A stretch of 64,000 nucleotides of DNA from JASBTN01 sp965228805 (GTDB taxonomy: Bacteria > Pseudomonadota > Alphaproteobacteria > Rhodobacterales > Rhodobacteraceae), in contig NZ_CBDDIE010000003.1 in NCBI RefSeq assembly GCF_965228805.1, positions 1,550,001-1,614,000 on the forward strand. The letters are read 5' to 3'. Positions 7,532-16,803 of the stretch are shown piece after piece. Positions within the stretch are counted from its first letter, which is position 1; every line of letters starts with the position of its first letter. Both the position numbers and the translations under genes were made by a program. The notes beneath the pieces are model-generated. The model was not told where the DNA came from, did no database searches, and was given only the letters and a program-made list of their open reading frames with translations.

Positions 7532-9939
7532 GCTTTCAACCTCTCGTTTTCGGGGTCGAGCACGGGTTCGGCCAGAACCCTGGCTTTCTTCATGTCTCCA
7601 AACAGGGTGACTTCCAATGCGGTGCCGGGTTTGGTCGCGTCGGGCCTGAGGAAAGCGAAGGCGAGGCTGCGGCCCGTATTGGGGCCATAGCCGCCGGAGG
7701 AGACGGAGCCGACCTTTTTGCCGTTCAGGAACACCGCTTCGCCGCCTAGAACGTCGCTGTCGGTGACCTCGACCTCCAGATAGGCGATGCGCGACGTTTC
7801 CCCGGCCTCCGCGCGCCGCGCCACGGCATCGCGGCCGACAAAATCCTTGTCGAGCTTCACGAACCGCATCTGGTCGGTGTGGACAGGCGACGCATCATTG
7901 GCCAGTTCATGCCCGCCGCGATAGGCCTTTTCCATGCGCATCATCTCCAGCGCCTTGGAGCCGAAGGGGGTGATGCCGTGGGGTTGGCCTGCGTCCCAGA
8001 GCGCGTCCCACAACTGCCCAAGATGGGCGTTGGGGGCGTGCAACTCCCAGGCCAGCTCGCCCGAGAATGACATGCGCATGGCAATTACGGGCACGCCCGC
8101 CACGGTGATTTCGCGCGCCTTCAGCCAGCCGAACTCGGCGTTTTCCAGCGAGGCGTCGGTCTGGGTCGCCAACACTTCGCGGGCCTTTGGACCGGCGATA
8201 GTCAGGATGCCCCAATCATCCGACAGGTTTTTCACGGTCACATCCTCGCTCCCGCGCTGGTGGATCGTGATCCAGTCCCAGACGCGGCGCTCGGAGGGGC
8301 CACCGGTGACGAACCAGAAGCGATCTTCGCCAAGGCGCGCGATAGTGGCCTCGCCCTCGATCGTGCCCTGTTCGTTCAGGAGCAGCGTCAGGCAGGTGCC
8401 GCCCGGTTTGCGCGGCATCCGGTTGGCGCAGAGGCGGTTGAGGTAAGCCTCGGCCTCGGGCCCCGTGATCTCGAACTTGGAAAAGGCGGTGAAGTCGCCC
8501 AGGCCCACACCTTCATGCACGGCGCGCGCCTCGGCCAGGGCGGCCTCCCACGAGGGGCCACGCCGCCACACTTTGGGTTCGACCCCGCCCCAATCCTTGC
8601 CATAGACCCGCGGGCGCTCCCAACCGCTCGCATCCTCATAGACCGCGCCAAGGGCCTTGGTGCGCTCATGCGCGCCAGAGACCCGAACATCGCGGCAGCT
8701 CTCATACTGGATCTGCGGATAAGGCAGAGACAGGCGCGTCATGTAGTTTTCGCGGCAGCGCTGATAGGCGTGCTCTTCGTCGACCCAGGCGCCAAAGCGG
8801 CGCGGATCAAAGCCACGCATGGAAATATCCGCTGTGCCATGCACCATCCATTGCGCCAGCGCCCGGCCCAGACCCGGCCCCCAGGCGATGCCCACCGTGG
8901 CGCCGCAGGCCAGCCAGTAATTCTTCAGCCCCGGCGCGGGCCCGACCAGCGGATGGCCATCAGGCGTATAGGTGATGGCGCCGTTCACAATGCGTTTGAT
9001 GCCGCGCTCCATCAGGGCGGGGTAACGCTCAAAACACTTTTCTAACCAGGGGGTTATCCGGTCGTAATCCGGCTCGAACAGCTCGTTCTCGCTGTCCCAG
9101 GGGCAGCCCTCGCGCCATTTGGCGAGCGCGTCATGGGTGTCATAGAGCCCGATCAGCGCACCGCCCTGTTCGCGGCGCAGATAACCGGTGAAGTAATCGT
9201 CGCGGGTGACAGGGATTTCGTGGCCCATGGTTTCGAACTCGGGCACGGTATCCGTCACCACATAATGGTGCTGCATCGGTACGATGGGCAGGTCGAGGCC
9301 GGAAAACGCACCGATCTGGCGGGCGTGATAGCCGCCTGCGTTGACCACATGTTCGCAGATGATGTCGCCCAGTTCGGTGGTCACCTTCCATTCGCCCGAG
9401 GGCAGTTGCTGCACATCCGTCACCCGATTGCGCCGCTTGACCTTGGCCCCCCGCATCCGCGCGCCCTTGGCCATGGCTTGGCAGGTACCGGACGGGTCCA
9501 CATGGCCATCGTCAGGCGTATAGATGCCGCCGATGATGTGCGAAGTGTCATAGATCGGGTTCAGCTCGGCGATCTCGGCGGGCGTGACCCAGTGGCATTC
9601 TTGCCCGCGCGCCAGCACCGCGTCGCGGGTGTGCATCAGCCAGGCCCGGTGATCCTCGGTCGCGCCGACGCGCAGCGAACCGCAATTGTGCCAACTGACG
9701 CCCTGTTCGGTTTCCTCTTCGATCCGTTTGTACAGGTCCACAGCATAATCGTGGCAGGTGCCCAACGCATGGCCCGGCGTCATCCGGCTGACCAGCCCTG
9801 CGGCGTGCCATGTTGCGCCCGATGTTAGTTCCGCCTTTTCGACCAGAACGGTATCCGTCCAGCCCTCCTTGGCCAGATGATACAGAACGGCTGCGCCCAT
9901 ATTGCCGCCGCCGATCACCACCACGCGCGCTGATTCCAT
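7528..9939 (-). CDS. FAD-dependent demethylase with GcvT domain (dimethylglycine/sarcosine dehydrogenase type)
   Basis: This 803-residue protein has the architecture of dimethylglycine and sarcosine dehydrogenases. An N-terminal FAD (DAO) domain spans about 1-370, with the dinucleotide fold VVVIGGGNMG and SGATWHAAG, where H45 is placed like the histidine that binds FAD covalently in this family. A linker is followed by a C-terminal GcvT tetrahydrofolate domain (about 430-800). Such enzymes oxidise N-methyl groups and pass the carbon to THF. The ATG has a ggagaa site. It is the first gene of the minus-strand operon and diverges from a Rieske oxygenase, a natural first demethylation step. The actual substrate is inferred only as an N-methyl amine. 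Confidence 0.92.
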   Translation of the reverse strand: MESARVVVIGGGNMGAAVLYHLAKEGWTDTVLVEKAELTSGATWHAAGLVSRMTPGHALGTCHDYAVDLYKRIEEETEQGVSWHNCGSLRVGATEDHRAWLMHTRDAVLARGQECHWVTPAEIAELNPIYDTSHIIGGIYTPDDGHVDPSGTCQAMAKGARMRGAKVKRRNRVTDVQQLPSGEWKVTTELGDIICEHVVNAGGYHARQIGAFSGLDLPIVPMQHHYVVTDTVPEFETMGHEIPVTRDDYFTGYLRREQGGALIGLYDTHDALAKWREGCPWDSENELFEPDYDRITPWLEKCFERYPALMERGIKRIVNGAITYTPDGHPLVGPAPGLKNYWLACGATVGIAWGPGLGRALAQWMVHGTADISMRGFDPRRFGAWVDEEHAYQRCRENYMTRLSLPYPQIQYESCRDVRVSGAHERTKALGAVYEDASGWERPRVYGKDWGGVEPKVWRRGPSWEAALAEARAVHEGVGLGDFTAFSKFEITGPEAEAYLNRLCANRMPRKPGGTCLTLLLNEQGTIEGEATIARLGEDRFWFVTGGPSERRVWDWITIHQRGSEDVTVKNLSDDWGILTIAGPKAREVLATQTDASLENAEFGWLKAREITVAGVPVIAMRMSFSGELAWELHAPNAHLGQLWDALWDAGQPHGITPFGSKALEMMRMEKAYRGGHELANDASPVHTDQMRFVKLDKDFVGRDAVARRAEAGETSRIAYLEVEVTDSDVLGGEAVFLNGKKVGSVSSGGYGPNTGRSLAFAFLRPDATKPGTALEVTLFGDMKKARVLAEPVLDPENERLKA

Positions 9940-10047
9940 GCCCTGTTCTCCGCTGTCCTGCGGTGACTATCGCCGCAAAGAAAAAATTTGCATAGTATTT
10001 TTTACCGCAGGAACAATACTGGGGATATTCGTGATTCGGAGGATGTC
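9940..10047. promoter_or_regulatory. Divergent promoter region with a small inverted repeat
   Basis: This 108-base spacer must hold the promoters of both the Rieske gene and the minus-strand operon. It is AT-rich in its centre and contains agtatt (9994-9999) and aatact (10014-10019) as an inverted pair, a possible operator. The XRE-cupin regulator behind the Rieske gene is the obvious candidate to bind here, but that is inference. Confidence 0.45.
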
Positions 10048-11244
10048 ATGGACGGTGCAGTCGTAGCGGAAACCACAGAGCAGCGGATCAAGCGCATTCT
10101 GGGCCCGGAAGGGTTCGAGCAGGTGTTCCGCCCGATCGAAGAGGCCGGCGGCCTGCCCAATGCCGCCTATTGGTCGCCCGAATGGCACGAGTTGGAACAG
10201 GAGCTGATCTTTCGCCGGGCTTGGGTGTTTGCGGGCGCGCGGGCCGAACTGCCCGAGCCCGGCGACATGAAGCCGCTGGAGGTGGGCGGCATGCCCATCG
10301 TGCTGGTGCATGGGCGTGATGGCGAGATCCGCGGGTTTCAGAATGTCTGCCGCCATCGGGGCATGCAGCTGGTCACCGAACCGTGCAAGAAGGCGACGCT
10401 CACCTGCCCCTATCACAAATGGGCCTATGGGCTGGATGGCAAGCTGCGCTCGCGCCCGCATTTCCAAGGGCCGAACAAGGCCGACAGTTTCAAGGATGGC
10501 GGCGGGGAAAAGCTCGACCTCGTCCCGGTGCGGGTCGAAGAATTCTTTGGCTGCCTGTTTGTCAATATCTCGGGCGATGCCGACCCGCTGGATGTGTGGA
10601 TGGCGCCTGTGCTGGAGCAGCTGAAGGGCTATGACCTCTCGGCAATCCGCTGGGCCGGGAAGCTCGATTTCGAGATCGAGGCCAACTGGAAACTGGCCTA
10701 TGAGAATTACATGGAGGGCTACCATGTCTTTGCCCTGCACCCCCGCCTGCTGGAATTTGCGCCGATGGATCTGCGCTGGTCCGGCGAGTGGCGTGGCAAT
10801 ACGTTCGTCAACGGCTATCGCTTCCCCGAAATCCAAGTGGGCCGGGGCGAGGGGCTGCCGCATTACCCGGGCCTCTCGGACGAGGACCGGATGCAGGGGC
10901 AGTGGTTCCTGACCATGCCGCATTTTGCAGTCGAGATTTTTCCCGATCAGTTCACCGTTCTGGTGGCTTATCCCGACGCACCCGATCATTGCCGTGAAGA
11001 GCTACATGTCTTTCTAATCGGGGATGAGGCCGCAACGGGTGAGAAATACGCCAAGGAGCGTGCCGAGGTAATCCAGATGTGGGATGATCTGAACCGCGAG
11101 GATATCTCTATCCTCAAGGGGATGCAGCAGGGGCGTCGATGCTCCGGCTATGATGGCGGGCGCTATTCGCCCCACTGGGAGGGACCGACGCTCAGCTATG
11201 CGCGCAAAATCGTCGAGATGATGCTGGAACAGGAAAGCGACTAA
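10048..11244 (+). CDS. Rieske non-heme iron oxygenase alpha subunit
   Basis: This 398-residue protein is the terminal oxygenase of a Rieske system. The [2Fe-2S] ligands are C101 and H103 (NVCRHRG) and C120 and H123 (CPYHKW). The mononuclear-iron region follows at about 215-230 (ENYMEGYHVFALHP). Proteins of this type in amine catabolism remove a methyl group from quaternary ammonium compounds, releasing formaldehyde. I chose the ATG at 10048 because of the cggagga site; the frame is open further upstream. No reductase gene is adjacent; GbcB at 23.3 kb or a distant one must supply electrons. It diverges from the GcvT-fused demethylase operon and its stop overlaps the stop of the convergent regulator. 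Confidence 0.9.
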   Translation: MDGAVVAETTEQRIKRILGPEGFEQVFRPIEEAGGLPNAAYWSPEWHELEQELIFRRAWVFAGARAELPEPGDMKPLEVGGMPIVLVHGRDGEIRGFQNVCRHRGMQLVTEPCKKATLTCPYHKWAYGLDGKLRSRPHFQGPNKADSFKDGGGEKLDLVPVRVEEFFGCLFVNISGDADPLDVWMAPVLEQLKGYDLSAIRWAGKLDFEIEANWKLAYENYMEGYHVFALHPRLLEFAPMDLRWSGEWRGNTFVNGYRFPEIQVGRGEGLPHYPGLSDEDRMQGQWFLTMPHFAVEIFPDQFTVLVAYPDAPDHCREELHVFLIGDEAATGEKYAKERAEVIQMWDDLNREDISILKGMQQGRRCSGYDGGRYSPHWEGPTLSYARKIVEMMLEQESD

Positions 11245-11795
11245 CGCTGCATCATGATGACAGGAGTGTTGGACAGGATGATCTGCAGATCATCGGTGCC
11301 ATTGTTGAGATACCGATGCGGTTTATCGCCGGAAAAACCAAAGCTGTCCCCTTTCTCAAGCACAAATACCTTTCCGTCCACTTCCAGCGTCAGTTGCCCT
11401 GTCAGCACATAACCCGCCTCTTCTCCCTCATGCGACAGAGGGTTATCGCCGGAATTACCGCCGGGTGAAAACTGCATCATTGTCATGACCAGTTGTCCGT
11501 CAACAGACGGTGTCAGCAGGTGGTCCGTCTCACCCAGGTATTCGGTGCCCGCGAGCCGTGAGTAGTCAATTCGGCGGCGGAATCCTTTGCGCACCACATA
11601 GGCATCCTCAACGGGATCGTCGCTGGGGGACGCGGGAAACAGCCAGCCAATCTCGACCGATAGGGCCTTGCTGATACGCTGCAGCGCGTCCAATGACGGC
11701 TGCTTTTGCCCGCGCTCGACGAGGCTGAGGAACCCGACGGACAAGGACGCAGCCTGGGCCAGATCATTCAGCGTCAGGTTCTGTGCCCGCCGCAT
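11241..11795 (-). CDS. XRE-family regulator with C-terminal cupin domain
   Basis: This protein of at least 184 residues has an N-terminal helix-turn-helix (about 1-55, LTLNDLAQAASLSVGFLSLVERG) and a C-terminal cupin domain (about 90-180, with GGNSGDNPLSHEGEEAGYVL and GDKPHRY). Such regulators usually sense a small metabolite and control adjacent amine or amino-acid catabolic genes. The ATG at 11795 looks slightly late: the frame continues upstream to about 11840 with family-like residues (VGAEIRAM) but offers no ATG, GTG or TTG. An ATT at 11840 with a good aagagga site is possible. Its stop overlaps the stop of the Rieske gene, which it probably controls. Confidence 0.85.
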   Translation of the reverse strand: MRRAQNLTLNDLAQAASLSVGFLSLVERGQKQPSLDALQRISKALSVEIGWLFPASPSDDPVEDAYVVRKGFRRRIDYSRLAGTEYLGETDHLLTPSVDGQLVMTMMQFSPGGNSGDNPLSHEGEEAGYVLTGQLTLEVDGKVFVLEKGDSFGFSGDKPHRYLNNGTDDLQIILSNTPVIMMQR

Positions 11796-11994
11796 CGCCC
11801 GGATCTCTGCACCGACAGCCCGGCCGGCCTGGCTTTCAATCGTATCCTCTTGGTGTGACAGGGCCCTTTTCCTCTTCCAGCCTGAAGCCTCCTATCCGTT
11901 ATAAAGCAATCGGATCGAAGCTACAGGGCATGTGGGAAAAAATGGCCGGATTTGTTTACTCACGGAATAACGGTTCTTAAGGCGAAGTTCTTCT

Positions 11995-12912
11995 TTATCC
12001 CGATACGGGCGGCGGGCGTCGCCGTTTTCCCGAAACGGCATTTCCGACAATCGCAATCAACAGGACGCTGCCGCCAAGCAATGTGTGGAAGGTGGCCGTC
12101 TCGCCCAGAAACACCCAGACCCATACCGGACCAAGCAGAACCTCCGCCAGGGACAAAAGGACAAGTTCCGCGGCCGGAAGTCCGCGTGATCCGATCGTGT
12201 ACAGGATAAGGCCCGTCCCGACCTGGAAGACACCCATGGCCATGGCGATGCCTCCGTCCCTTGGCGACAGAAGCACCGACAGTTGCAGGTACTGGCAAAT
12301 AGCAAAGGTGATGAAGATGGCGAACACGCCCGACAGGAACACCGACGGCAGCATATCGCCGGATTTCCCCCAGCGCAGGGCCACGGTGAAGACTGCAAAC
12401 CCAAGTGCCGAGCCCAATGCGGCAAGGCTGCCGTTCAAAGCACTGCCTTCGGATTTGTCCGCCACCATGATCGCAATGCCGCCGATCGCAACGACGATCG
12501 CGACCCAGGTTGCGGGGCGAACGCGTTCTCTCAGCACGACCCATCCCAACACGGCAGCAAGGAAAGGGGCAGTCGCAAACAGCAGCATCGCGTTCGCAAC
12601 GGATGTGGCCTGAATGGCATAGATCGCCCCTGAATAGGCCGCGACCAGTGACAATCCGGCGATCACGGCAGGAAAACCAAGACGGCGGATCTGGGCAAAT
12701 GGTGTCTGGCCTGTGCGCGATCGGATCACGACATACAGAAACAGGCTGAGGCTGATGGATCGATAGAGCAGGATCTGCCAGACAACAGCGTCTTCGATCA
12801 ACCGGATGCCGAGCCCGACTGTTGACCACAGGACGCCAGCCGCGAAAACAAATAACACGCCTTGCCTGTGGCTTTCACTGCGGGGTGAGATTCCGTTCAA
12901 TGCAGTTGCCAT
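11995..12912 (-). CDS. DMT-superfamily EamA transporter
   Basis: This 305-residue inner-membrane protein belongs to the drug/metabolite transporter superfamily. About ten hydrophobic segments form two EamA repeats (about 20-145 and 165-295), with conserved runs such as LLYRSISLSLFLYVV and LFATAPFLAAVLGW. The ATG at 12912 has a gagggagag site; the frame is open 75 bases further upstream but without support. It lies between the XRE-cupin gene and a LysR regulator, all on the minus strand. It may export a pathway intermediate or amino acid; the direction and substrate cannot be read from sequence. Confidence 0.87.
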   Translation of the reverse strand: MATALNGISPRSESHRQGVLFVFAAGVLWSTVGLGIRLIEDAVVWQILLYRSISLSLFLYVVIRSRTGQTPFAQIRRLGFPAVIAGLSLVAAYSGAIYAIQATSVANAMLLFATAPFLAAVLGWVVLRERVRPATWVAIVVAIGGIAIMVADKSEGSALNGSLAALGSALGFAVFTVALRWGKSGDMLPSVFLSGVFAIFITFAICQYLQLSVLLSPRDGGIAMAMGVFQVGTGLILYTIGSRGLPAAELVLLSLAEVLLGPVWVWVFLGETATFHTLLGGSVLLIAIVGNAVSGKRRRPPPVSG

Positions 12913-13041
12913 CTCTCCCTCGCCCTCGACGCCCTTTTTGCTCAATCGTATTGAAATAAGGACCAAAGAACCGCCTGATTGCGACATTGGTGATTTTCAG
13001 CGATGTGAACAGCGGGCAACCGCAGGGTGCCCGGCGTCGCC

Positions 13042-13953
13042 CTAGCCCATTTTCAGATCTGTATCGCAGGTGAAATGGTTCGCCTCTTCGCGCAGCCAAT
13101 CGGCAAATTGGACCACATGTGCCGCGCCTTCGCCGGGCCCCTGTATCAGGTAATAGCCATATCCGCCGAGTTTCGTGTTGATTGGTGCGATCATTCGGCC
13201 TGCCTGCAGGTCATCATTCACCAGGCAATCGGCCAAAGCGAACCCCTGAGCGTCGATGACCGCCTGCATGCGGACGCTTGGATCCACAATTTCCGGCCCG
13301 GCCAGAAACACGGGATCGGTAAGGCCCAGCTGGGCCAGCCAGGCGCGCCATGCTTCCTTGGTCTCATCATCATGCAACAGCGGATAGTCTCTGAGGTCAC
13401 CTGCACCAAACCTGTCTTGTCGACCTTCGATCAGCACGGGGCCACAAACAGGCATCAGGTCTGCATCGAATAGCTTTTCGACAATGCCGTCCCGCCAGGT
13501 GCCGTCGCCCCAGCGGACCTCGATATCATAGCCCTGGACCAGATCCCCGGACGCTGAGGCAAGCACGAGACGGATGCCGACCCCGGGGTGTTGCGACATG
13601 AACCGCGGCAACCGGCGTGACAGCCATCTGGTGGCGAAATAGCTGGTCGTGGCGATTGTGATGCTCTGCGGATCGGTTTGCGTCTGGCGTTTCAGCTGAG
13701 CGATGCAATCCGCGATGTCCTGCAGGCTGGCCTGCAGGACGGGAAGCAGCTGCGCCCCTTGCGCCGTCAGTGCCACGTTCCGACCGCGCCGTTCAAACAG
13801 GCGGAACCCCAGATCGTCTTCCAGTGTTTTGATCTGATAACTCACCGCGCCCTGAGTGATGCCGAACTCTTCGGCAGCCCGAGTCAGGTGCTCCAGCCGA
13901 CCGGCGACCTCAAAGACCCTGAGCGCATAGAGTGATGGTAGCGCACGGCGCAT
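13042..13953 (-). CDS. LysR-family transcriptional regulator (GcvA type)
   Basis: This 303-residue regulator has the winged helix-turn-helix at about 5-65 (SLYALRVFEVAGRLEHLTRAA then GAVSYQIKTLEDDLG) and a C-terminal effector domain at about 95-295. The opening and the SYQIKTLE helix are typical of GcvA-like members, which often respond to glycine or beta-lactam-like ligands. It is divergent from the Rieske + FAD oxidase pair starting at 14077, with 123 bases between, the classic arrangement for a LysR regulator and its target operon. Confidence 0.9.
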   Translation of the reverse strand: MRRALPSLYALRVFEVAGRLEHLTRAAEEFGITQGAVSYQIKTLEDDLGFRLFERRGRNVALTAQGAQLLPVLQASLQDIADCIAQLKRQTQTDPQSITIATTSYFATRWLSRRLPRFMSQHPGVGIRLVLASASGDLVQGYDIEVRWGDGTWRDGIVEKLFDADLMPVCGPVLIEGRQDRFGAGDLRDYPLLHDDETKEAWRAWLAQLGLTDPVFLAGPEIVDPSVRMQAVIDAQGFALADCLVNDDLQAGRMIAPINTKLGGYGYYLIQGPGEGAAHVVQFADWLREEANHFTCDTDLKMG

Positions 13954-14076
13954 TCATCAAGTTCCTTAATTGGTTTGATCCAAATTTCTGCATTGTTCGA
14001 GAAGGGCAATCAAGCAAAGAATAAACATCGCAGGTCAGGTGCCGAAACCGATCAATCCTTTTCAGGAAAAAACCTC
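13954..14076. promoter_or_regulatory. Divergent promoter between LysR gene and Rieske operon
   Basis: This 123-base spacer is AT-rich near the LysR start. It should hold the operator of the LysR protein and the promoter of the Rieske gene. I could not pick out a convincing T-N11-A site with symmetric arms. Confidence 0.4.
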
Positions 14077-15213
14077 ATGAACGAACACGTCAATCCGCAG
14101 GTTCCAATCGATGCAGGGCTGTTCGATCCCGACAACCCGGAAACGTCTTGGACGCTTCCGGCGGATTGGTATTACCGGCCCGACATTCATGAGATGGAGC
14201 GTGAGGCGATCTTTTTTCGGACTTGGTCCTATGTTTGTCATGTGTCCGATGTCCGCAATCCCGGGGACTACTTCTGCGCGGAGATCGCCGGGCAAGGTGT
14301 GTTCATCATCCGCGACAGGGCGGGCGAATTGCGGGCGTTCTACAATGTGTGCAGCCACCGGGCACATCCCCTACTGGAAGGCAGCGGCAACACGAACCTG
14401 ATCGTGTGCCCCTATCATCAATGGTGCTACCAGTCGGACGGGTGTTTTCGTGGTGCCCGCGGACGGGACACTCTGAAAAGCTGGATCCCCGAGAACGCGA
14501 ACCTGAAACCGGTGCGGCTGGAAAGCTATGGCGGGTTGCTGTTCGTCAATCTGGATCCCGACGCTGTTCCGCTGATCGAACAGGCACCGAAGCTGCTAAA
14601 GGACATTTACACCTGCTGCCCGCGTTTTGATGATCTGATCCGCATCAGCCGCAACGAATTCGAAGTGGCCGCCAACTGGAAGACCATCGTCGACAACAAT
14701 CACGAATGTTATCACTGCCACGCCAACCATCCTTCGCTGATGGAACTGGTGGACTATGATACCAAGGCGGTGTGGAGCGATGACGGTATCACCTTTTCCC
14801 ACACGGTCGAGCGCAAGGAGATCGACAACAGCGCCTATGCACTGGAACGCGACGCAATCGCGCAGGATTCGCTCTTCAGCTATATCTGGCCGTCTCACAT
14901 TCCGTTGTTCTTTCCCGGCAGCCCCAGCATGGTGATGTTCCAGGTCCTGCCGCTTGGCCCCGAACGGTCACTCATCCGGCATGACTGGTTCCTGCTGAGC
15001 GATCAGCCCGGCGCACAGGAAGCCGCGCTGATGGACTGGTTTTCGGGCACGCTGGCACAGGAAGATATGGGGATATGCGAGAAGGTGCAGAAGGCTCTGC
15101 ACTCAAGAGGGTATAAGCAAGGCAAGTTCGTGGTGGACCGGGACCATCCGGAGTTTTCCGAACATCATGTGCATTTCTTCCAGCAATTCGTCTATCGGGC
15201 GTTGATGGCATGA
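14077..15213 (+). CDS. Rieske non-heme iron oxygenase alpha subunit
   Basis: This 378-residue Rieske oxygenase has [2Fe-2S] ligands C92 and H94 (NVCSHRAH) and C111 and H114 (CPYHQWCY). The iron-site region is NNHECYHCHANHPSL at about 205-220, closely resembling the glycine betaine and carnitine oxygenase group. The ATG at 14077 has an aggaa site; the frame is open further upstream without support. Its stop overlaps the start of an FAD oxidase (ATGA), so a two-step oxidative demethylation or deamination of one amine is likely. No reductase is adjacent. It differs clearly from both other Rieske proteins in the window, so it is a separate system and not a duplicate. Confidence 0.9.
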   Translation: MNEHVNPQVPIDAGLFDPDNPETSWTLPADWYYRPDIHEMEREAIFFRTWSYVCHVSDVRNPGDYFCAEIAGQGVFIIRDRAGELRAFYNVCSHRAHPLLEGSGNTNLIVCPYHQWCYQSDGCFRGARGRDTLKSWIPENANLKPVRLESYGGLLFVNLDPDAVPLIEQAPKLLKDIYTCCPRFDDLIRISRNEFEVAANWKTIVDNNHECYHCHANHPSLMELVDYDTKAVWSDDGITFSHTVERKEIDNSAYALERDAIAQDSLFSYIWPSHIPLFFPGSPSMVMFQVLPLGPERSLIRHDWFLLSDQPGAQEAALMDWFSGTLAQEDMGICEKVQKALHSRGYKQGKFVVDRDHPEFSEHHVHFFQQFVYRALMA

Positions 15214-16511
15214 CGCTGCAGATGCCAGATTCCTACTGGGCGGCCACGGCGGAACCGGGGGATCATTATCTCGCGCTGGACGGTCAGCTAAAGACGAGCG
15301 TTTGCGTGATCGGCGGCGGTTATCTGGGCCTGTCCACCGCGCTGCATCTTGCGGAAAAGGGCGTGGATGTTGTGCTGCTTGAGGCCGGTCAGCCCGGATG
15401 GGGCGCGTCCGGGAGCAACGGTGGCCAGATCATTCCCGGTTTCAAATCGGAACGCTCGGACCTGATTGCGAGCATGGGCGAAGAGGCTGGCAGCAGGCTG
15501 TTTGCCTGGTCAGGCAGCTTTGTGGACGACACGCTGGACCTGATCGGCCGGCATGGCATCCGCTGTCAGGCATCGCGCGCGGGCTGGTTGCAACCGGCCC
15601 ATTCCGTCAATTCGTTCAACGCCTATGAAAAACGGGTTGCCGAATGGCAAGCCGAAGGGATCGAGGCCTATATGTTGGACCGGTCCGAGGCCAGCGCGGC
15701 GCTTGGGTCGGACTGGTATATGGGCGCTTACTATGATCCGCGCGGCGGGCGGCTGCATCCACTGTCCTATACGCGCGGTCTTGCAAGGGCGGCCGCCGGG
15801 GCAGGCGCATGGATCTTTGGCGATACCCTTGCTGAACGGGTCGAGTGGTCCGGTGACATATGGACGGTCAGGGCCGCGACAGGCGACGTGCAGGCAGATC
15901 AGGTTTTGATCTGCACAAACGCCTATACCGACAGCGGGCAGGCGCTGGTGCCCGGTCTGGCGCAAAGCATCGTGCCCATTCCCTCCTACATGGTGGCGAC
16001 CGCCCCGCTTTCGGACAACCTGCGCAAATCCATTCTGCCGGGCGGCGAAACCGCGGCCGATCTGAAAAAGCTGACGAACCATTTTCGTCTGGAAGAAGAC
16101 GGCAGTTTCCTGTTCGGCGGGCGGGGCGACCTGACTGAAACCGATGATCCGTCAAGCTTCCGTTGTGTCACTGCCAAACTGGCGGAAATCTTTCCCCAAC
16201 TGAAGGATCAGCCCATTGCCTATCGCTGGTCGGGCCGGGTTGCGATCACGACAGATGGCGTTCCTCATCTTCACAATCCCGCGCCGGGGCTGTGGGCCGC
16301 GTTGGGGTGCAACGGGCGGGGTATCGGTTTCGCGACATCCTACGGAAAGCTGATGTCAGATCTGCTTTCAGGCATGCCTGCTCTCGACTCTCCCGTTCCC
16401 GTCACCGCTGTCAGCCGGATACCGTTCCACGTCTTCCACCTTATCGGTGCGCGCGCAGCGCTGTGGTGGAAAAACCGCCAGGACACCCGGGACAGACATG
16501 CGAAGCCGTGA
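15210..16511 (+). CDS. FAD-dependent amine oxidoreductase (DAO family, PuuB-like)
   Basis: This 433-residue protein has the N-terminal dinucleotide fold VCVIGGGYLGLSTALHLAEKG (about 31-51) and the family signature GWGASGSNGGQIIPGF (about 65-80), typical of gamma-glutamylputrescine oxidase-like and other DAO enzymes that oxidise C-N bonds. A C-terminal GCNGRGIGFA run closes the FAD site. It is coupled by ATGA to the Rieske gene and presumably oxidises the demethylated product. Its divergent LysR gene probably controls both. The substrate is unknown. Confidence 0.9.
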   Translation: MTLQMPDSYWAATAEPGDHYLALDGQLKTSVCVIGGGYLGLSTALHLAEKGVDVVLLEAGQPGWGASGSNGGQIIPGFKSERSDLIASMGEEAGSRLFAWSGSFVDDTLDLIGRHGIRCQASRAGWLQPAHSVNSFNAYEKRVAEWQAEGIEAYMLDRSEASAALGSDWYMGAYYDPRGGRLHPLSYTRGLARAAAGAGAWIFGDTLAERVEWSGDIWTVRAATGDVQADQVLICTNAYTDSGQALVPGLAQSIVPIPSYMVATAPLSDNLRKSILPGGETAADLKKLTNHFRLEEDGSFLFGGRGDLTETDDPSSFRCVTAKLAEIFPQLKDQPIAYRWSGRVAITTDGVPHLHNPAPGLWAALGCNGRGIGFATSYGKLMSDLLSGMPALDSPVPVTAVSRIPFHVFHLIGARAALWWKNRQDTRDRHAKP

Positions 16512-16572
16512 ATTCTACCGTTCAATGTTCCCAGAAAAACCACATTAGATCGACTGGTTCAGCGAGAATTTC

Positions 16573-16803
16573 TTGCAAAGAGAGGTATTCATTCAGTCGA
16601 CGCGTTCAGTTGCAGAAGGTGCTTATGATCAGAAGTTGGATCCCGGCATGATATTCTGCGCAGAATCTCTGGTGCCGCCCGAAAACGGGGATTTCTTGAT
16701 CAAGCTGGAAGACCAGATTCTGGTTGCCGAAACCGGACACAAGAATTTGACGACGTATCCTTTTGACGCTCGGCTGATTGGGTGCGAAACCGGAGGCCCT
16801 TGA
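16573..16803 (+). pseudogene. Remnant of an M24-family metallopeptidase/hydrolase (C-terminal end only)
   Basis: About 76 codons match only the C-terminal end of the M24 (creatinase / Xaa-Pro peptidase) fold: LDPGMIFCAESL, then IKLEDQILVAETGHKN, where E and the LEDQ glutamate are the last metal ligands of the family. The rest of the roughly 400-residue protein is absent upstream. Members of this family hydrolyse ectoine, creatine or DMSP-type substrates, so the lost gene may have belonged to the adjacent amine pathway. It was probably truncated when the recombinase element arrived. Confidence 0.6.
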
